A stretch of DNA of 60,759 bases from Beijerinckiaceae bacterium. Lineage in GTDB: Bacteria > Pseudomonadota > Alphaproteobacteria > Rhizobiales > Beijerinckiaceae. Every line of letters begins with the position of its first letter. Position 1 is the stretch's first letter. Below, piece by piece: positions 36,946 through 44,777 of the stretch. Under the pieces are notes generated by a model that was not told the DNA's origin, searched no databases, and was given only the letters and a program-made list of their open reading frames with translations. The position numbers and the translations under genes are program-made. The stretch lies in contig JAJPIC010000006.1 of NCBI GenBank assembly GCA_021324915.1, forward strand, positions 1 through 60,759. Reading direction: 5' to 3'.

Positions 36946-38187
36946 ATGGCAACCAAAAAACTGGAAACGCTCGTCTCGCTGGGGGTGATGTTGGCAACAT
37001 CCCTGCTGCTGGCTGCGTGTGCGGAACTGCCGTCCGCCGGACCGACGACCAATCAGATCGAGACTCGCTGGGACCCCAACTGGATCTTCTACGAAGTCAA
37101 AGTGAATTCGCTGACGCTACCCTACCTCACGCTGGCCAGGGAAGCACGTTTTCCGGACATTTTCGAGCGGCTGAGGTACAGACCCAGTCTTGCACTTCGG
37201 CCGGGAGACTCGGTTGCGCTGACCATTTTCGAGACCGGCGGCCCGTCGCTTTTCTCCAATCCCACCGCCGTGCCGTTGCAGACGCCTTCGAATTCCCCCT
37301 ATGTGCCGCCGCAATCGAGCGCGACGACGATCGCGCCGCAGATCATCGAGCCGAACGGCACCGTCAACGTTCCGTTCGCCGGCGCGGTCGTCGTTGCCGG
37401 AAAGACCCCGTTGCAGGCTTCCAATTTCATCGCCCAAAGCCTTTCCAAGGAAACCCGCAATCCACAGGTCGTCGTAACGCTCGTCAACAACGTGGCGGAT
37501 ACGGCGAGCGTCGGCGGTGACGTCAACAGGGCCGGTCCTTTCCCGCTCAGCCTGCGCGGCGAACGCCTGCTCGACGCCATCGATTATGCAGGCGGCGTCA
37601 AATATCCGCTCAGCGAAATGGACATCCGCCTCATCCGCCGCCACACCGCGGCGACCGTTCCGCTCCAGGCGATCATCAACGATCCGAACGAGAACGTCGT
37701 CATCGAGCCGAACGATGAAATCGTGGCGATCCACAATCCGAAGACCTTCACGGTTCTCGGCGCTACGACGAGAGTGGCGCAATATAATTTCGATACGCCG
37801 ACGGTGACGCTCGCCGAAGCCGTGGCGCGTGCCGGCGGGCCAACCGACGTCGCTGGCAATCCGGCCGGCGTCTATGTGTTCCGCCGCGAGCCCACGCCGC
37901 TTGCCGCAAGCATCCTGCAGACCGTCGCCGCCGGGCCCGATGCGGTCACCAATTTCGGCCAGCCTGCGCAATCCGTCCCGCTCGTCGGCCCGACCACCCT
38001 CATGGTCTACCGGGTGGACATGAATACTGCCGACGGCTATTTCCTCGCGCAGAAGATCCAGGTCCACGACAAGGACATCATCGTCATCACGGATGCGGTC
38101 GGCACGCAATTGCTCAAGCTGACCACGATCGCCCGCGGCTTCTCGGGAATCCTCTTCGATCTCGGTGCCGGCGGCATCATCAACTGA
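36946..38187 (+). CDS. Polysaccharide export outer-membrane lipoprotein (KpsD/CtrA/Wza-like)
   Basis: 413 residues from ATG 36946 (MATKKLETLVSLG); the frame is open from 36880. The lipobox is LLLAACAELP, so the protein should be acylated and reach the outer membrane. The Poly_export domain starts at about residue 75 (LRPGDSVALTIFETGG), with PNGTVNVPFAGAVVVAGKT. Two SLBB-like regions follow: NVADTASVGGDVNRAGPFPL and NPKTFTVLGATTRVAQYNF. It forms the channel that receives polymer from the KpsE-like periplasmic protein. The next gene reads through a probable frameshift 2 bp after its stop. Confidence 0.88.
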   Translation: MATKKLETLVSLGVMLATSLLLAACAELPSAGPTTNQIETRWDPNWIFYEVKVNSLTLPYLTLAREARFPDIFERLRYRPSLALRPGDSVALTIFETGGPSLFSNPTAVPLQTPSNSPYVPPQSSATTIAPQIIEPNGTVNVPFAGAVVVAGKTPLQASNFIAQSLSKETRNPQVVVTLVNNVADTASVGGDVNRAGPFPLSLRGERLLDAIDYAGGVKYPLSEMDIRLIRRHTAATVPLQAIINDPNENVVIEPNDEIVAIHNPKTFTVLGATTRVAQYNFDTPTVTLAEAVARAGGPTDVAGNPAGVYVFRREPTPLAASILQTVAAGPDAVTNFGQPAQSVPLVGPTTLMVYRVDMNTADGYFLAQKIQVHDKDIIVITDAVGTQLLKLTTIARGFSGILFDLGAGGIIN

Positions 38188-38218
38188 CCGTGGCGGATTT
38201 CGTCGTGCCTGGAGCTAG

Positions 38219-39487
38219 CGAGGACAGCCAGACCTGAACGCGACCGGCGTCTGCTATGACATCACGCGGCTGATCACGCGGCTGTTCAATCCGACGCCGA
38301 ACGGCATCGACCGTATCGATTTCGAATTCGCCAAACATTTCCTTGGTCCCGGCCGAGTGGATCGGCTTGCGATTCTCTTGACGCCTCTCGGCCCGCGATT
38401 CTTCGACGCCGCGGCAGCGGCGCGCGCCATCGAGATGATCGGCTCCCATTGGGGGGAAGACAGGGATCCGCGCCAAGATCCGGTCTATCTCGCGCTCGCC
38501 GCGCAGCTTGCGGGAGAATCTGGCGCAATGCCGCAGACGTGGCGCATCAAAGGAAGGCGCTCCGGACAATTCTCCACCTTTTGGCGCTGGCTTTCCCAAC
38601 AGGGCGAGCCTTTCGGCCATTCGGCGAAGACTCTGCCGGCGCGCTATATCAACGTCAGCCAATTCCCGATATGGAGCGGCCTCTATCGGCGCTGGCTCGA
38701 GGCCCGGCGCGACTTCAAGCCGATCTTTTTCATCCACGACTTGCTGCCCATCGAACATCCGGAATTCTTCCGCCTGGGCGAGCGGCAGCGGCACAGGGCC
38801 CGGCTCGCCAATGTCGCGCATCTCGGCGCTGGCGTAATTGTCGCAAGCGCGCTCGTCAAAGCCGCGCTCGACGATCACATGCGCGCGTTCGACCGAACCG
38901 ATTTGCCGATTCTAGCCGCACCGGTTCCGAGCGTGCCGATCTTCAGCGCGCCGCTCGATCAGAGCGGCGAGTGCGTACCCTATTTCGTCTGTTGCGGCAC
39001 GATCGAGCCGCGCAAGAATCATCTCCTGCTGCTCAACGTCTGGCGCGAGCTCGTCGCCCGCGAAGCGCCACCAAAATTGGTGCTCGTCGGCGCGCGGGGC
39101 TGGAAATATCGACCCTTTGTCGAACTCCTGGAGCATTCGCCGGCGTTGCGCGCCCATGTCATCGAGGTAGGTGGCCTCACCACGCCTGCGCTTCACCGTC
39201 TGCTTGCCGGCGCTCGCGCGCTCTTAATGCCGTCATTTGCCGAAGGCTTCGGCCTACCCGTCCACGAAGCGCTGACCACGGGAATTCCTGTCCTTGCCTC
39301 GGACATTCCCGCGTTCCGCGAGATCGTGGACGAAAGGCTCTTGCGTCTGAGCCCAACCGACCCTCAGGCTTGGCTCACCGCGATCGAAAATTTCCTGCGA
39401 AAGCCGATTGCTTTGCGAGTCCCTCGTCCTGCCACGAGCTGGCAGGATTATTTTGCCGAGATCGAGACCTTCATTGGCGAGGTCTAG
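38219..39487 (+). CDS. Family 4 glycosyltransferase, 5' end unclear (probable frameshift or CTG start)
   Basis: The frame is open from 38219 and encodes an expected N-terminus (VCYDITRLITRL, then NPTPNGIDRIDFEFAKHFLG) before the first usable start, GTG 38357. No ATG, GTG or TTG exists in frame upstream of that; CTG 38234 is the only candidate. A GTG at 38190, 2 bp after the preceding stop, begins a 15-codon peptide in another frame ending at 38237. The core is a normal GT-B: FFIHDLLPIEHPEFF, CGTIEPRKNHLLLL, LVGARGWKY and PSFAEGFGLPVHEAL with the E-x7-E pair. Either a single-base change split the gene start or CTG is used. Confidence 0.75.
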   Translation, partial: RGQPDLNATGVCYDITRLITRLFNPTPNGIDRIDFEFAKHFLGPGRVDRLAILLTPLGPRFFDAAAAARAIEMIGSHWGEDRDPRQDPVYLALAAQLAGESGAMPQTWRIKGRRSGQFSTFWRWLSQQGEPFGHSAKTLPARYINVSQFPIWSGLYRRWLEARRDFKPIFFIHDLLPIEHPEFFRLGERQRHRARLANVAHLGAGVIVASALVKAALDDHMRAFDRTDLPILAAPVPSVPIFSAPLDQSGECVPYFVCCGTIEPRKNHLLLLNVWRELVAREAPPKLVLVGARGWKYRPFVELLEHSPALRAHVIEVGGLTTPALHRLLAGARALLMPSFAEGFGLPVHEALTTGIPVLASDIPAFREIVDERLLRLSPTDPQAWLTAIENFLRKPIALRVPRPATSWQDYFAEIETFIGEV

Positions 39488-39489
39488 CC

Positions 39490-41394
39490 TCACCCGAGCC
39501 TGGCGCCAAGAGAATCGAGCGACAGCGCCGGATGAAAATAAGGATCGTCGCGGATCCGATCGAGCCAGCGGTTCTGAAAATAGAGGCGCTCGGTGCGATA
39601 GCGGTCCTGCGGCCGCAAGGTGAGGCCACGCGAGCGCGCTTCGCGATGGATCAGCACGCAATCGCCGGCGCAGATCGTCTGCCAGCCTCGCTCCGCAAGC
39701 CGCAGGCAAAGATCGACGTCGCCGAATTCGACCGCCAGATGCGGATCAAATCCGCCGACGGCCTCGAATTTTTGTTTCTCGATCGCGAGACAGGCACCAG
39801 TGACGGCAGAAACTTCGTAAGCGGCGTTCAGCCGGCCGAAATAGCCGGGATCGTCCCGTGCAAGGCCACGTTCGAAATGCCCGGTATAATTGTCCATCCC
39901 CAGAACCACGCCCGCGTGCTGCACGCGGCCATTGGGAAAGATCAGCTTCGCGCCGACCGCTCCAACACCCGGCTCTTGCGCAAGCTGCAATAAGGCATCG
40001 AGCCTCGCGCCGCGCGGAAGTTCCGTGTCGTTGTTGAGAAAAAGAAGGATCGGCGCCGAACTCGCGCCGGCCCCTTCGTTGCAGAGAGTCGAGAAATTGA
40101 ATTTCCCCGGGCACGAGAGGACACGAAATCGCCGGTCAGCGGAGAGGCTCGAGAGAAAGCGGATCGTCGCCTCTTCGCGACTGTCGTTGTCGATGACGAT
40201 CACTTCGAGGTCATGGCGCGCGATCTCCGGCTCTAGGCTTTCAAGACAGCTCTTGAGAAGATCGCGACGATTGCGCGTCGGCAGAATGATGCTCGCGCGA
40301 TAGGCTGCGGTCGGGGAACGAACGGACCGCATCTTCGGCTTCGCCGGCCTCTCGGCTGATGTCCTCGTCAAAAGCACCCGCCGGATGTGGCAAACCTTAT
40401 GGTCTCGTGCGAGCCGTTCGGCGATCTCTCCGCCCGCTCGCAACACATGTTCAATGCTGGCAAGGCCCGGCTGATCGCGGAAGGCGCGCATCCTGAAAAA
40501 GAGCGCCTCCCCAAGATAATTCTGCGCCGATTGCAGCCGCGGACTCCAATCGGGCCTGAGGGCGACCCCGACGCGCCGGCCATGCGCATCGACATAATCC
40601 TCGTCTCCGTAGAAAATATCGGCATGCGGATCGCGCAACGCCGCTTCCGCTGCGACGCCGAGCGCATAGGCCGGCGCCTCTCCCCTCAAGGCTGAAATCA
40701 AACTATCGCCGGGAAGAGAAATTTCGTCGATTGGCTCCCCTGCCCTTGCCGCGATCACGGGATCATCGGCATTGCCCGATCCAGGCTCCGCCCCGACGAG
40801 AACGAGCGACCAATTGGGATAGGGCTGCCTTTCGAGCCACGCGAGAGCTTTCGATTTCTCCGTTAGATCGACGACATAGGCGATATGAGGACCGCCCTGC
40901 CAATGCGGCCGCGGCGCTTCGAGCCTGCGATCCAATTCGCGCAGACGGTCGGCTCGCCAGGACCCGTAGTCGCGCAGCGGCGCCGCAAGCGCGCGGCGCA
41001 GTTGAATATCTGCGGTAAAGCGCAAGCCCGCGAGCCGCGCACCGATTGCAGCCAGGGCGTGAAGCGGATTGCGCCGAAGAGCGACGCCGAGGAGGCGCAG
41101 GCGCGAAACGACTTCGACCTTTTCCAGCACGAAGTCGGCCGCCTGACCGCCAGGCGAAATCAGAACCTCGCGCGTGCCGTCCGGTATCTTGCCGACCCAG
41201 ATCCCGCGTCCGAACAAGGCGCCGGGCAGGATCGCATCTTCGTGGCCCTCGGCGGTAACACAGCGCAAGAGCGGTCGATATAAAGGATCGAAGAAGCTTG
41301 TCGCGAAAATCAGGCGTACCCAGCGCCCGGCCGGAACGGCGCCCGTGAATTCGACTTCGAGCCAGCGCTCTCGGGATACCGGTTTTTCGCGCAA
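39490..41394 (-). CDS. Large family 2 glycosyltransferase, start within a RIME-like repeat
   Basis: 634 residues from TTG 41394. The N-terminal about 95 residues form a beta-rich region (LEVEFTGAVPAGRWVRLIF). A first GT-A-like segment (about 165-300) has IFYGDEDYVDAHGRRVGV and may be a partial or inactive domain. The second GT2 domain (about 340-600) is complete: SIILPTRNRRDLLKSCLESL, VIVIDNDSREE, LLFLNNDTELP and GACLAIEKQKFEAVGG, FGDVDLCLRLAERGW. The start region overlaps the repeat at 41381-41462, and a TGA lies nine codons upstream. The gene is convergent with the GT4 gene (2 bp). Confidence 0.82.
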   Translation of the reverse strand: MREKPVSRERWLEVEFTGAVPAGRWVRLIFATSFFDPLYRPLLRCVTAEGHEDAILPGALFGRGIWVGKIPDGTREVLISPGGQAADFVLEKVEVVSRLRLLGVALRRNPLHALAAIGARLAGLRFTADIQLRRALAAPLRDYGSWRADRLRELDRRLEAPRPHWQGGPHIAYVVDLTEKSKALAWLERQPYPNWSLVLVGAEPGSGNADDPVIAARAGEPIDEISLPGDSLISALRGEAPAYALGVAAEAALRDPHADIFYGDEDYVDAHGRRVGVALRPDWSPRLQSAQNYLGEALFFRMRAFRDQPGLASIEHVLRAGGEIAERLARDHKVCHIRRVLLTRTSAERPAKPKMRSVRSPTAAYRASIILPTRNRRDLLKSCLESLEPEIARHDLEVIVIDNDSREEATIRFLSSLSADRRFRVLSCPGKFNFSTLCNEGAGASSAPILLFLNNDTELPRGARLDALLQLAQEPGVGAVGAKLIFPNGRVQHAGVVLGMDNYTGHFERGLARDDPGYFGRLNAAYEVSAVTGACLAIEKQKFEAVGGFDPHLAVEFGDVDLCLRLAERGWQTICAGDCVLIHREARSRGLTLRPQDRYRTERLYFQNRWLDRIRDDPYFHPALSLDSLGARLG

Positions 41395-41462
41395 ATCCCG
41401 CTCTAATCTTTTAAGAGTCGATCACGTTCATGCTCTTGGATCGAATAGATCCAAAGCATCGT
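41381..41462. repeat. RIME-like repeat, copy 2 (partial)
   Basis: The segment runs ACCGGTTTTTCGCG, then CCCGCTCTAAT, TCGATCACGTTCATGCT, and the closing arm CAAAGCATCGTG. It matches the reverse complement of copy 1 (22156-22264), with one palindrome complete and the other only half present. Its first bases are inside the 5' end of the large GT2 gene (39490-41394). Confidence 0.7.
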
Positions 41463-41608
41463 GTTCTGATTTGCCGCTCATCAGTTCTTCCGGCGGCCCA
41501 TCGACGGCAGCTTACCGCAACGACTCCTCGTATCCTATAGATCCGCGCGCTCGCCGAATCGAATATCCGCGGTCGAGGATCGGCAAAGCGCCCACTTGGG
41601 AGGGACAA

Positions 41609-42172
41609 ATGCAAACCGAAAAGCACCGCGCCGCGCTCAACCGTCGGCACCTCCTGATCGGCGCGAGCGCCGGAGCGGCGATGCCGCTCGGGTGGACTTT
41701 ACCGCCCAAACAGGTCGAGGCGCGCACGGCCCGGCAGCCGGCAACGCGAGAGGACGAGCGGCTGATGCGGGTTGCCATCGCAGAGGCCGCGCGCGGCGAC
41801 CTCCCCTTCGGCGCAGTCATTGCACGCGGGGGCCAGGTGCTCATGAAAGAACGCAACCGCGGCAAAGAGCAAAGGGATCCTACCGCGCATGCCGAAATGG
41901 TCGCGATCCGCCGCTTCCTCGCGACCTATGGTCCGGAGAAACTGCGCGGCACGACCATCTACGCGTCGGGCGAACCCTGCTGCATGTGCATGGGGGCGAT
42001 CGTCTGGTGCGGCATAACTCGGGTCGTCTTCGGGGCTTCCGTACAGCAGATCGGCAGAAAGATGGGACAGATCATGATCACCTCTGCCGATGTCGCCGGC
42101 AAAACGACATTCGAAACCATCGACATCACCGGCGGCGTGCTCGCTCCCGAAGCGATGGCCCTGTTCAAGTGA
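41609..42172 (+). CDS. Tat-exported nucleoside/cytidine-deaminase-like protein
   Basis: 187 residues from ATG 41609 (GGGAGGGACAA just upstream). The N-terminus LNRRHLLIGASAGAAM with a following hydrophobic part looks like a Tat signal. The deaminase domain (about 45-187) has the zinc motif HAEMVAIRR and PCCMCMGAI, as in CMP/dCMP, guanine and tRNA-adenosine deaminases. DLPFGAVIARGG and GITRVVFGAS are family-typical; guanine-deaminase-like enzymes are closest by feel. Export of a deaminase is unusual. It lies between the polysaccharide locus and the RND operon, with no obvious operon partner. Confidence 0.8.
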   Translation: MQTEKHRAALNRRHLLIGASAGAAMPLGWTLPPKQVEARTARQPATREDERLMRVAIAEAARGDLPFGAVIARGGQVLMKERNRGKEQRDPTAHAEMVAIRRFLATYGPEKLRGTTIYASGEPCCMCMGAIVWCGITRVVFGASVQQIGRKMGQIMITSADVAGKTTFETIDITGGVLAPEAMALFK

Positions 42173-42296
42173 ACCGGACCCGGCGACTTTCCCGGGGACG
42201 AGGGCGTAACCAACCGCCTGCTGGAGATTGCCCAATCACTTCACTTAGTTATTATCCGGCCCGGTCTTAGCGGCTCGCCCAACTGGAGGAGGAGGG

Positions 42297-43724
42297 ATGT
42301 CTGCGCGCACGCTCCTCTTGGCGGCCTTTGCGAACTTGGCGCTCTGCGGCTGCGTGACTTATCAGAGCGAGCCGATCTCGCCGGCGGCCAATGCCCAGGC
42401 GCTCGACAGCCGCAGCCTTAATGACCCGCGCCTGCGCAGCTTCGTCGCCTTTGCCATGGGTTCCGACGGCGCTGCAGCAAGGCCTGCCTGGGATTTGCCG
42501 GAGTTGACCGCGGCGGCGCTCTACTACCATCCCGATATTGCGCTCGCCCGCGCCAAATTGGCGGAAGCCCGCGCTGCGGTGATCACGGCCGGCCAGCATC
42601 CCAACCCCGTGCTCAATTTCGCGAATATCGTGGGCCAGGGTCTGGTGGCGGGCGCCATTCCCGCCGGCGCCGCTCCGCTGACAATTGGTCCAGTCGTCGA
42701 TTTCATCATCGAGACTTGCGGCAAGCGCGAAGCGCGGACCGCGCAGGCTCAATCCCTGGTGGATGCCGCGCGTTTCGACCTCGCGAGCGCCGGCTGGCAA
42801 GTGCGCGGGCGTGTGCGCGCGGCCATGCTCGCCCTTTGGGCGGCGCAGCAACGCCTCGACCTCACGCGCCAACGCCTGGCGCTGGAAGACCAATTGGTCG
42901 AATTGCTGGAACATCGCCTGGCCGCCGGCGAAGCCTCCTCGCTCGATGTCGCGCGCGAACGCATCAACCGGTCGGAGCTGACGCTCGCCGAAAGCAATCT
43001 CGAACAGACCGCGGCCGAAGCCAGGGTGCAGCTTGCGACCGCGATCGGCGTTCCAGCCCATGCGCTCGATGGGATCGATCTCGAAATGGGGGCTTTCGAC
43101 CATCCGCCCGCCCTGCCCTTGAGCGCGGACGCCGGCGCTTGGCGGCGGGACGCGTTAACGAAACGGACCGATATTCAGGCGGCCCTGCAGAATTATCAGG
43201 CGGCTCAGGCAGCGCTGCGCCTCGCCGTGGCCGACCAATATCCCAATATCACCTTGAGTCCTGGCTATACTTACCAGTACGGAATAAACCAGTACGAACT
43301 CAATCTCGGGACGACGCTGCCGATTTTCAACCAGAACCAGGGCCAGATCGCCGAAGCCTATGCCAAGCGCCAGCAGGCGGCCGTGGCGTTCACTGCCCTC
43401 CAGGCTGACGCGATCGGCGCGATCGACGACGCCACAATGGCCTATCGCAGAGCCACCAAAACGCTCGCCAGCGCCGACGCTTTGCTCGCCGACGAGCGGC
43501 ATCGGGCCGAGCAGATGGAGAGCTCCTTCCGCGCCGGGCAAGTCGATCGTCCGACTCTCGTCACGGCGCAAGTCGAGGCTGCGGCGACCGCGCTGTCGCA
43601 TTTCGATGCAGTCGTTCAGCAGCGAGAAGCGCTTGGCCGCCTGGAGGACGCTTTGCAGCGGCCTCTCTATGGACCTGACGTAATGTTGTCGCTGCCGCAA
43701 ATGAACCCGGAGTCGGGGACGTGA
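42297..43724 (+). CDS. TolC/CusC-like outer-membrane efflux lipoprotein
   Basis: 475 residues from ATG 42297, behind GGAGGAGGAGGG. The lipobox LALCGCVTYQ makes it a lipoprotein. Two repeats of the outer-membrane-factor fold are visible, each with long helices (LARAKLAEARAAVITAGQ; ELTLAESNLEQTAAEARVQL) and the strand region YPNITLSPGYTYQYG. It forms the outer-membrane channel of the tripartite pump encoded by the next two genes. The next start (GTGA) overlaps its stop by four bases. Confidence 0.88.
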   Translation: MSARTLLLAAFANLALCGCVTYQSEPISPAANAQALDSRSLNDPRLRSFVAFAMGSDGAAARPAWDLPELTAAALYYHPDIALARAKLAEARAAVITAGQHPNPVLNFANIVGQGLVAGAIPAGAAPLTIGPVVDFIIETCGKREARTAQAQSLVDAARFDLASAGWQVRGRVRAAMLALWAAQQRLDLTRQRLALEDQLVELLEHRLAAGEASSLDVARERINRSELTLAESNLEQTAAEARVQLATAIGVPAHALDGIDLEMGAFDHPPALPLSADAGAWRRDALTKRTDIQAALQNYQAAQAALRLAVADQYPNITLSPGYTYQYGINQYELNLGTTLPIFNQNQGQIAEAYAKRQQAAVAFTALQADAIGAIDDATMAYRRATKTLASADALLADERHRAEQMESSFRAGQVDRPTLVTAQVEAAATALSHFDAVVQQREALGRLEDALQRPLYGPDVMLSLPQMNPESGT

Positions 43725-44773
43725 GCCGCGCCTCGGCGAGACCCTGGGCGCTCCTCGCGCTTTTCGTGATCTTGGTGTTCGGCGCCAGCGTGACGTTCCA
43801 TGCCTTTGTCGGCCAGACCAAGGCGGACGACGATTCCGACGCGGAGACCGCTGCCAATCCTCCGAGCCGCGTCACGATCAAAAACGGCGTCACCATTCTC
43901 ACGCTGAGCGACGCGGACCAGCAGAATGCCGGGATCGAAGTATCGCGCCTCAGCCAAGCGCCGCCCGAAAATTCCGTGGTCGGCTTTGGCAGCATCCTCG
44001 ATCCGGGACCGCTCACCGATCTCAACAGCCAATATCTCGATGCGCAGATGCAAGTCGAGGCGGCCAAAGCCAAGCTCGCGGCCTCGCAAGCCGCCTTCGC
44101 GCGCGCTCAGATCCTCTACAAAGACCAAGAGAATATTTCGACGGCTCAATTGCAAAGCGCAAAGAGCACATTCGAGGTCGATAAGACTGCGGAAGCGGCG
44201 GCCGAATTTCGTCTCAACATGGTCAAGGCCACCGTCGAGGAGAGCTGGGGCCACGCGCTCGGCGCGGCCCTCATCGATCGCGCCAATCTCATTAACGACC
44301 TGCTGCAGCGCCGGCTCTATCTCGTCAAAGTGACCCTGCCTCCAGGCACGGGCACCGCCGCGCCGCCCGTTTCGGCGACCGCGACACTCAATGGCGATCG
44401 CAAGATCGAGCTCAGCTATGTCTCGCCCGCCACGACGACCAATCCCAAGCTTCAAGGCCTCAGCTATTTCTATACGGCTTCGGGGCCCGGGCTATTGCCC
44501 GGTCTCAACCTCGAAGTCGCGCTCGCCCTGACATCTTCAGACAGCGGTTGGATCGTGCCCAATTCGGCGGTCGTCTGGCTCGAAGGCCAAGCCTGGATCT
44601 ATATCCGCACCGCTCCCAATACTTTCGTGCGTCGTCCGATCTCTCCCAATCGTCCCGCCGAGAGCGACGGATATATCGTTACAGGCCTGCCGGCCGGCGC
44701 CGAAGTCGCCGTGCGTGGCGCGCAAATGCTCCTCTCGGAGGAATTCCGCGCGCAGGTGCCGGTCGAGGACTAG
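43721..44773 (+). CDS. RND efflux periplasmic adaptor protein
   Basis: 350 residues from GTG 43721 (overlapping the previous stop). An N-terminal membrane anchor (ALLALFVILVFGASVTFHAF) is followed by a short lipoyl/barrel part, a helical hairpin (AQMQVEAAKAKLAASQAAFA, then KSTFEVDKTAEAAAEF) and C-terminal beta domains (GLLPGLNLEVALAL; LPAGAEVAVRGAQMLLSEEF). It is shorter than CusB and lacks its Met-rich or other metal-binding tail. Expected to bridge the inner-membrane pump and outer-membrane channel. Confidence 0.83.
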   Translation: MSRASARPWALLALFVILVFGASVTFHAFVGQTKADDDSDAETAANPPSRVTIKNGVTILTLSDADQQNAGIEVSRLSQAPPENSVVGFGSILDPGPLTDLNSQYLDAQMQVEAAKAKLAASQAAFARAQILYKDQENISTAQLQSAKSTFEVDKTAEAAAEFRLNMVKATVEESWGHALGAALIDRANLINDLLQRRLYLVKVTLPPGTGTAAPPVSATATLNGDRKIELSYVSPATTTNPKLQGLSYFYTASGPGLLPGLNLEVALALTSSDSGWIVPNSAVVWLEGQAWIYIRTAPNTFVRRPISPNRPAESDGYIVTGLPAGAEVAVRGAQMLLSEEFRAQVPVED

Positions 44774-44777
44774 GATC

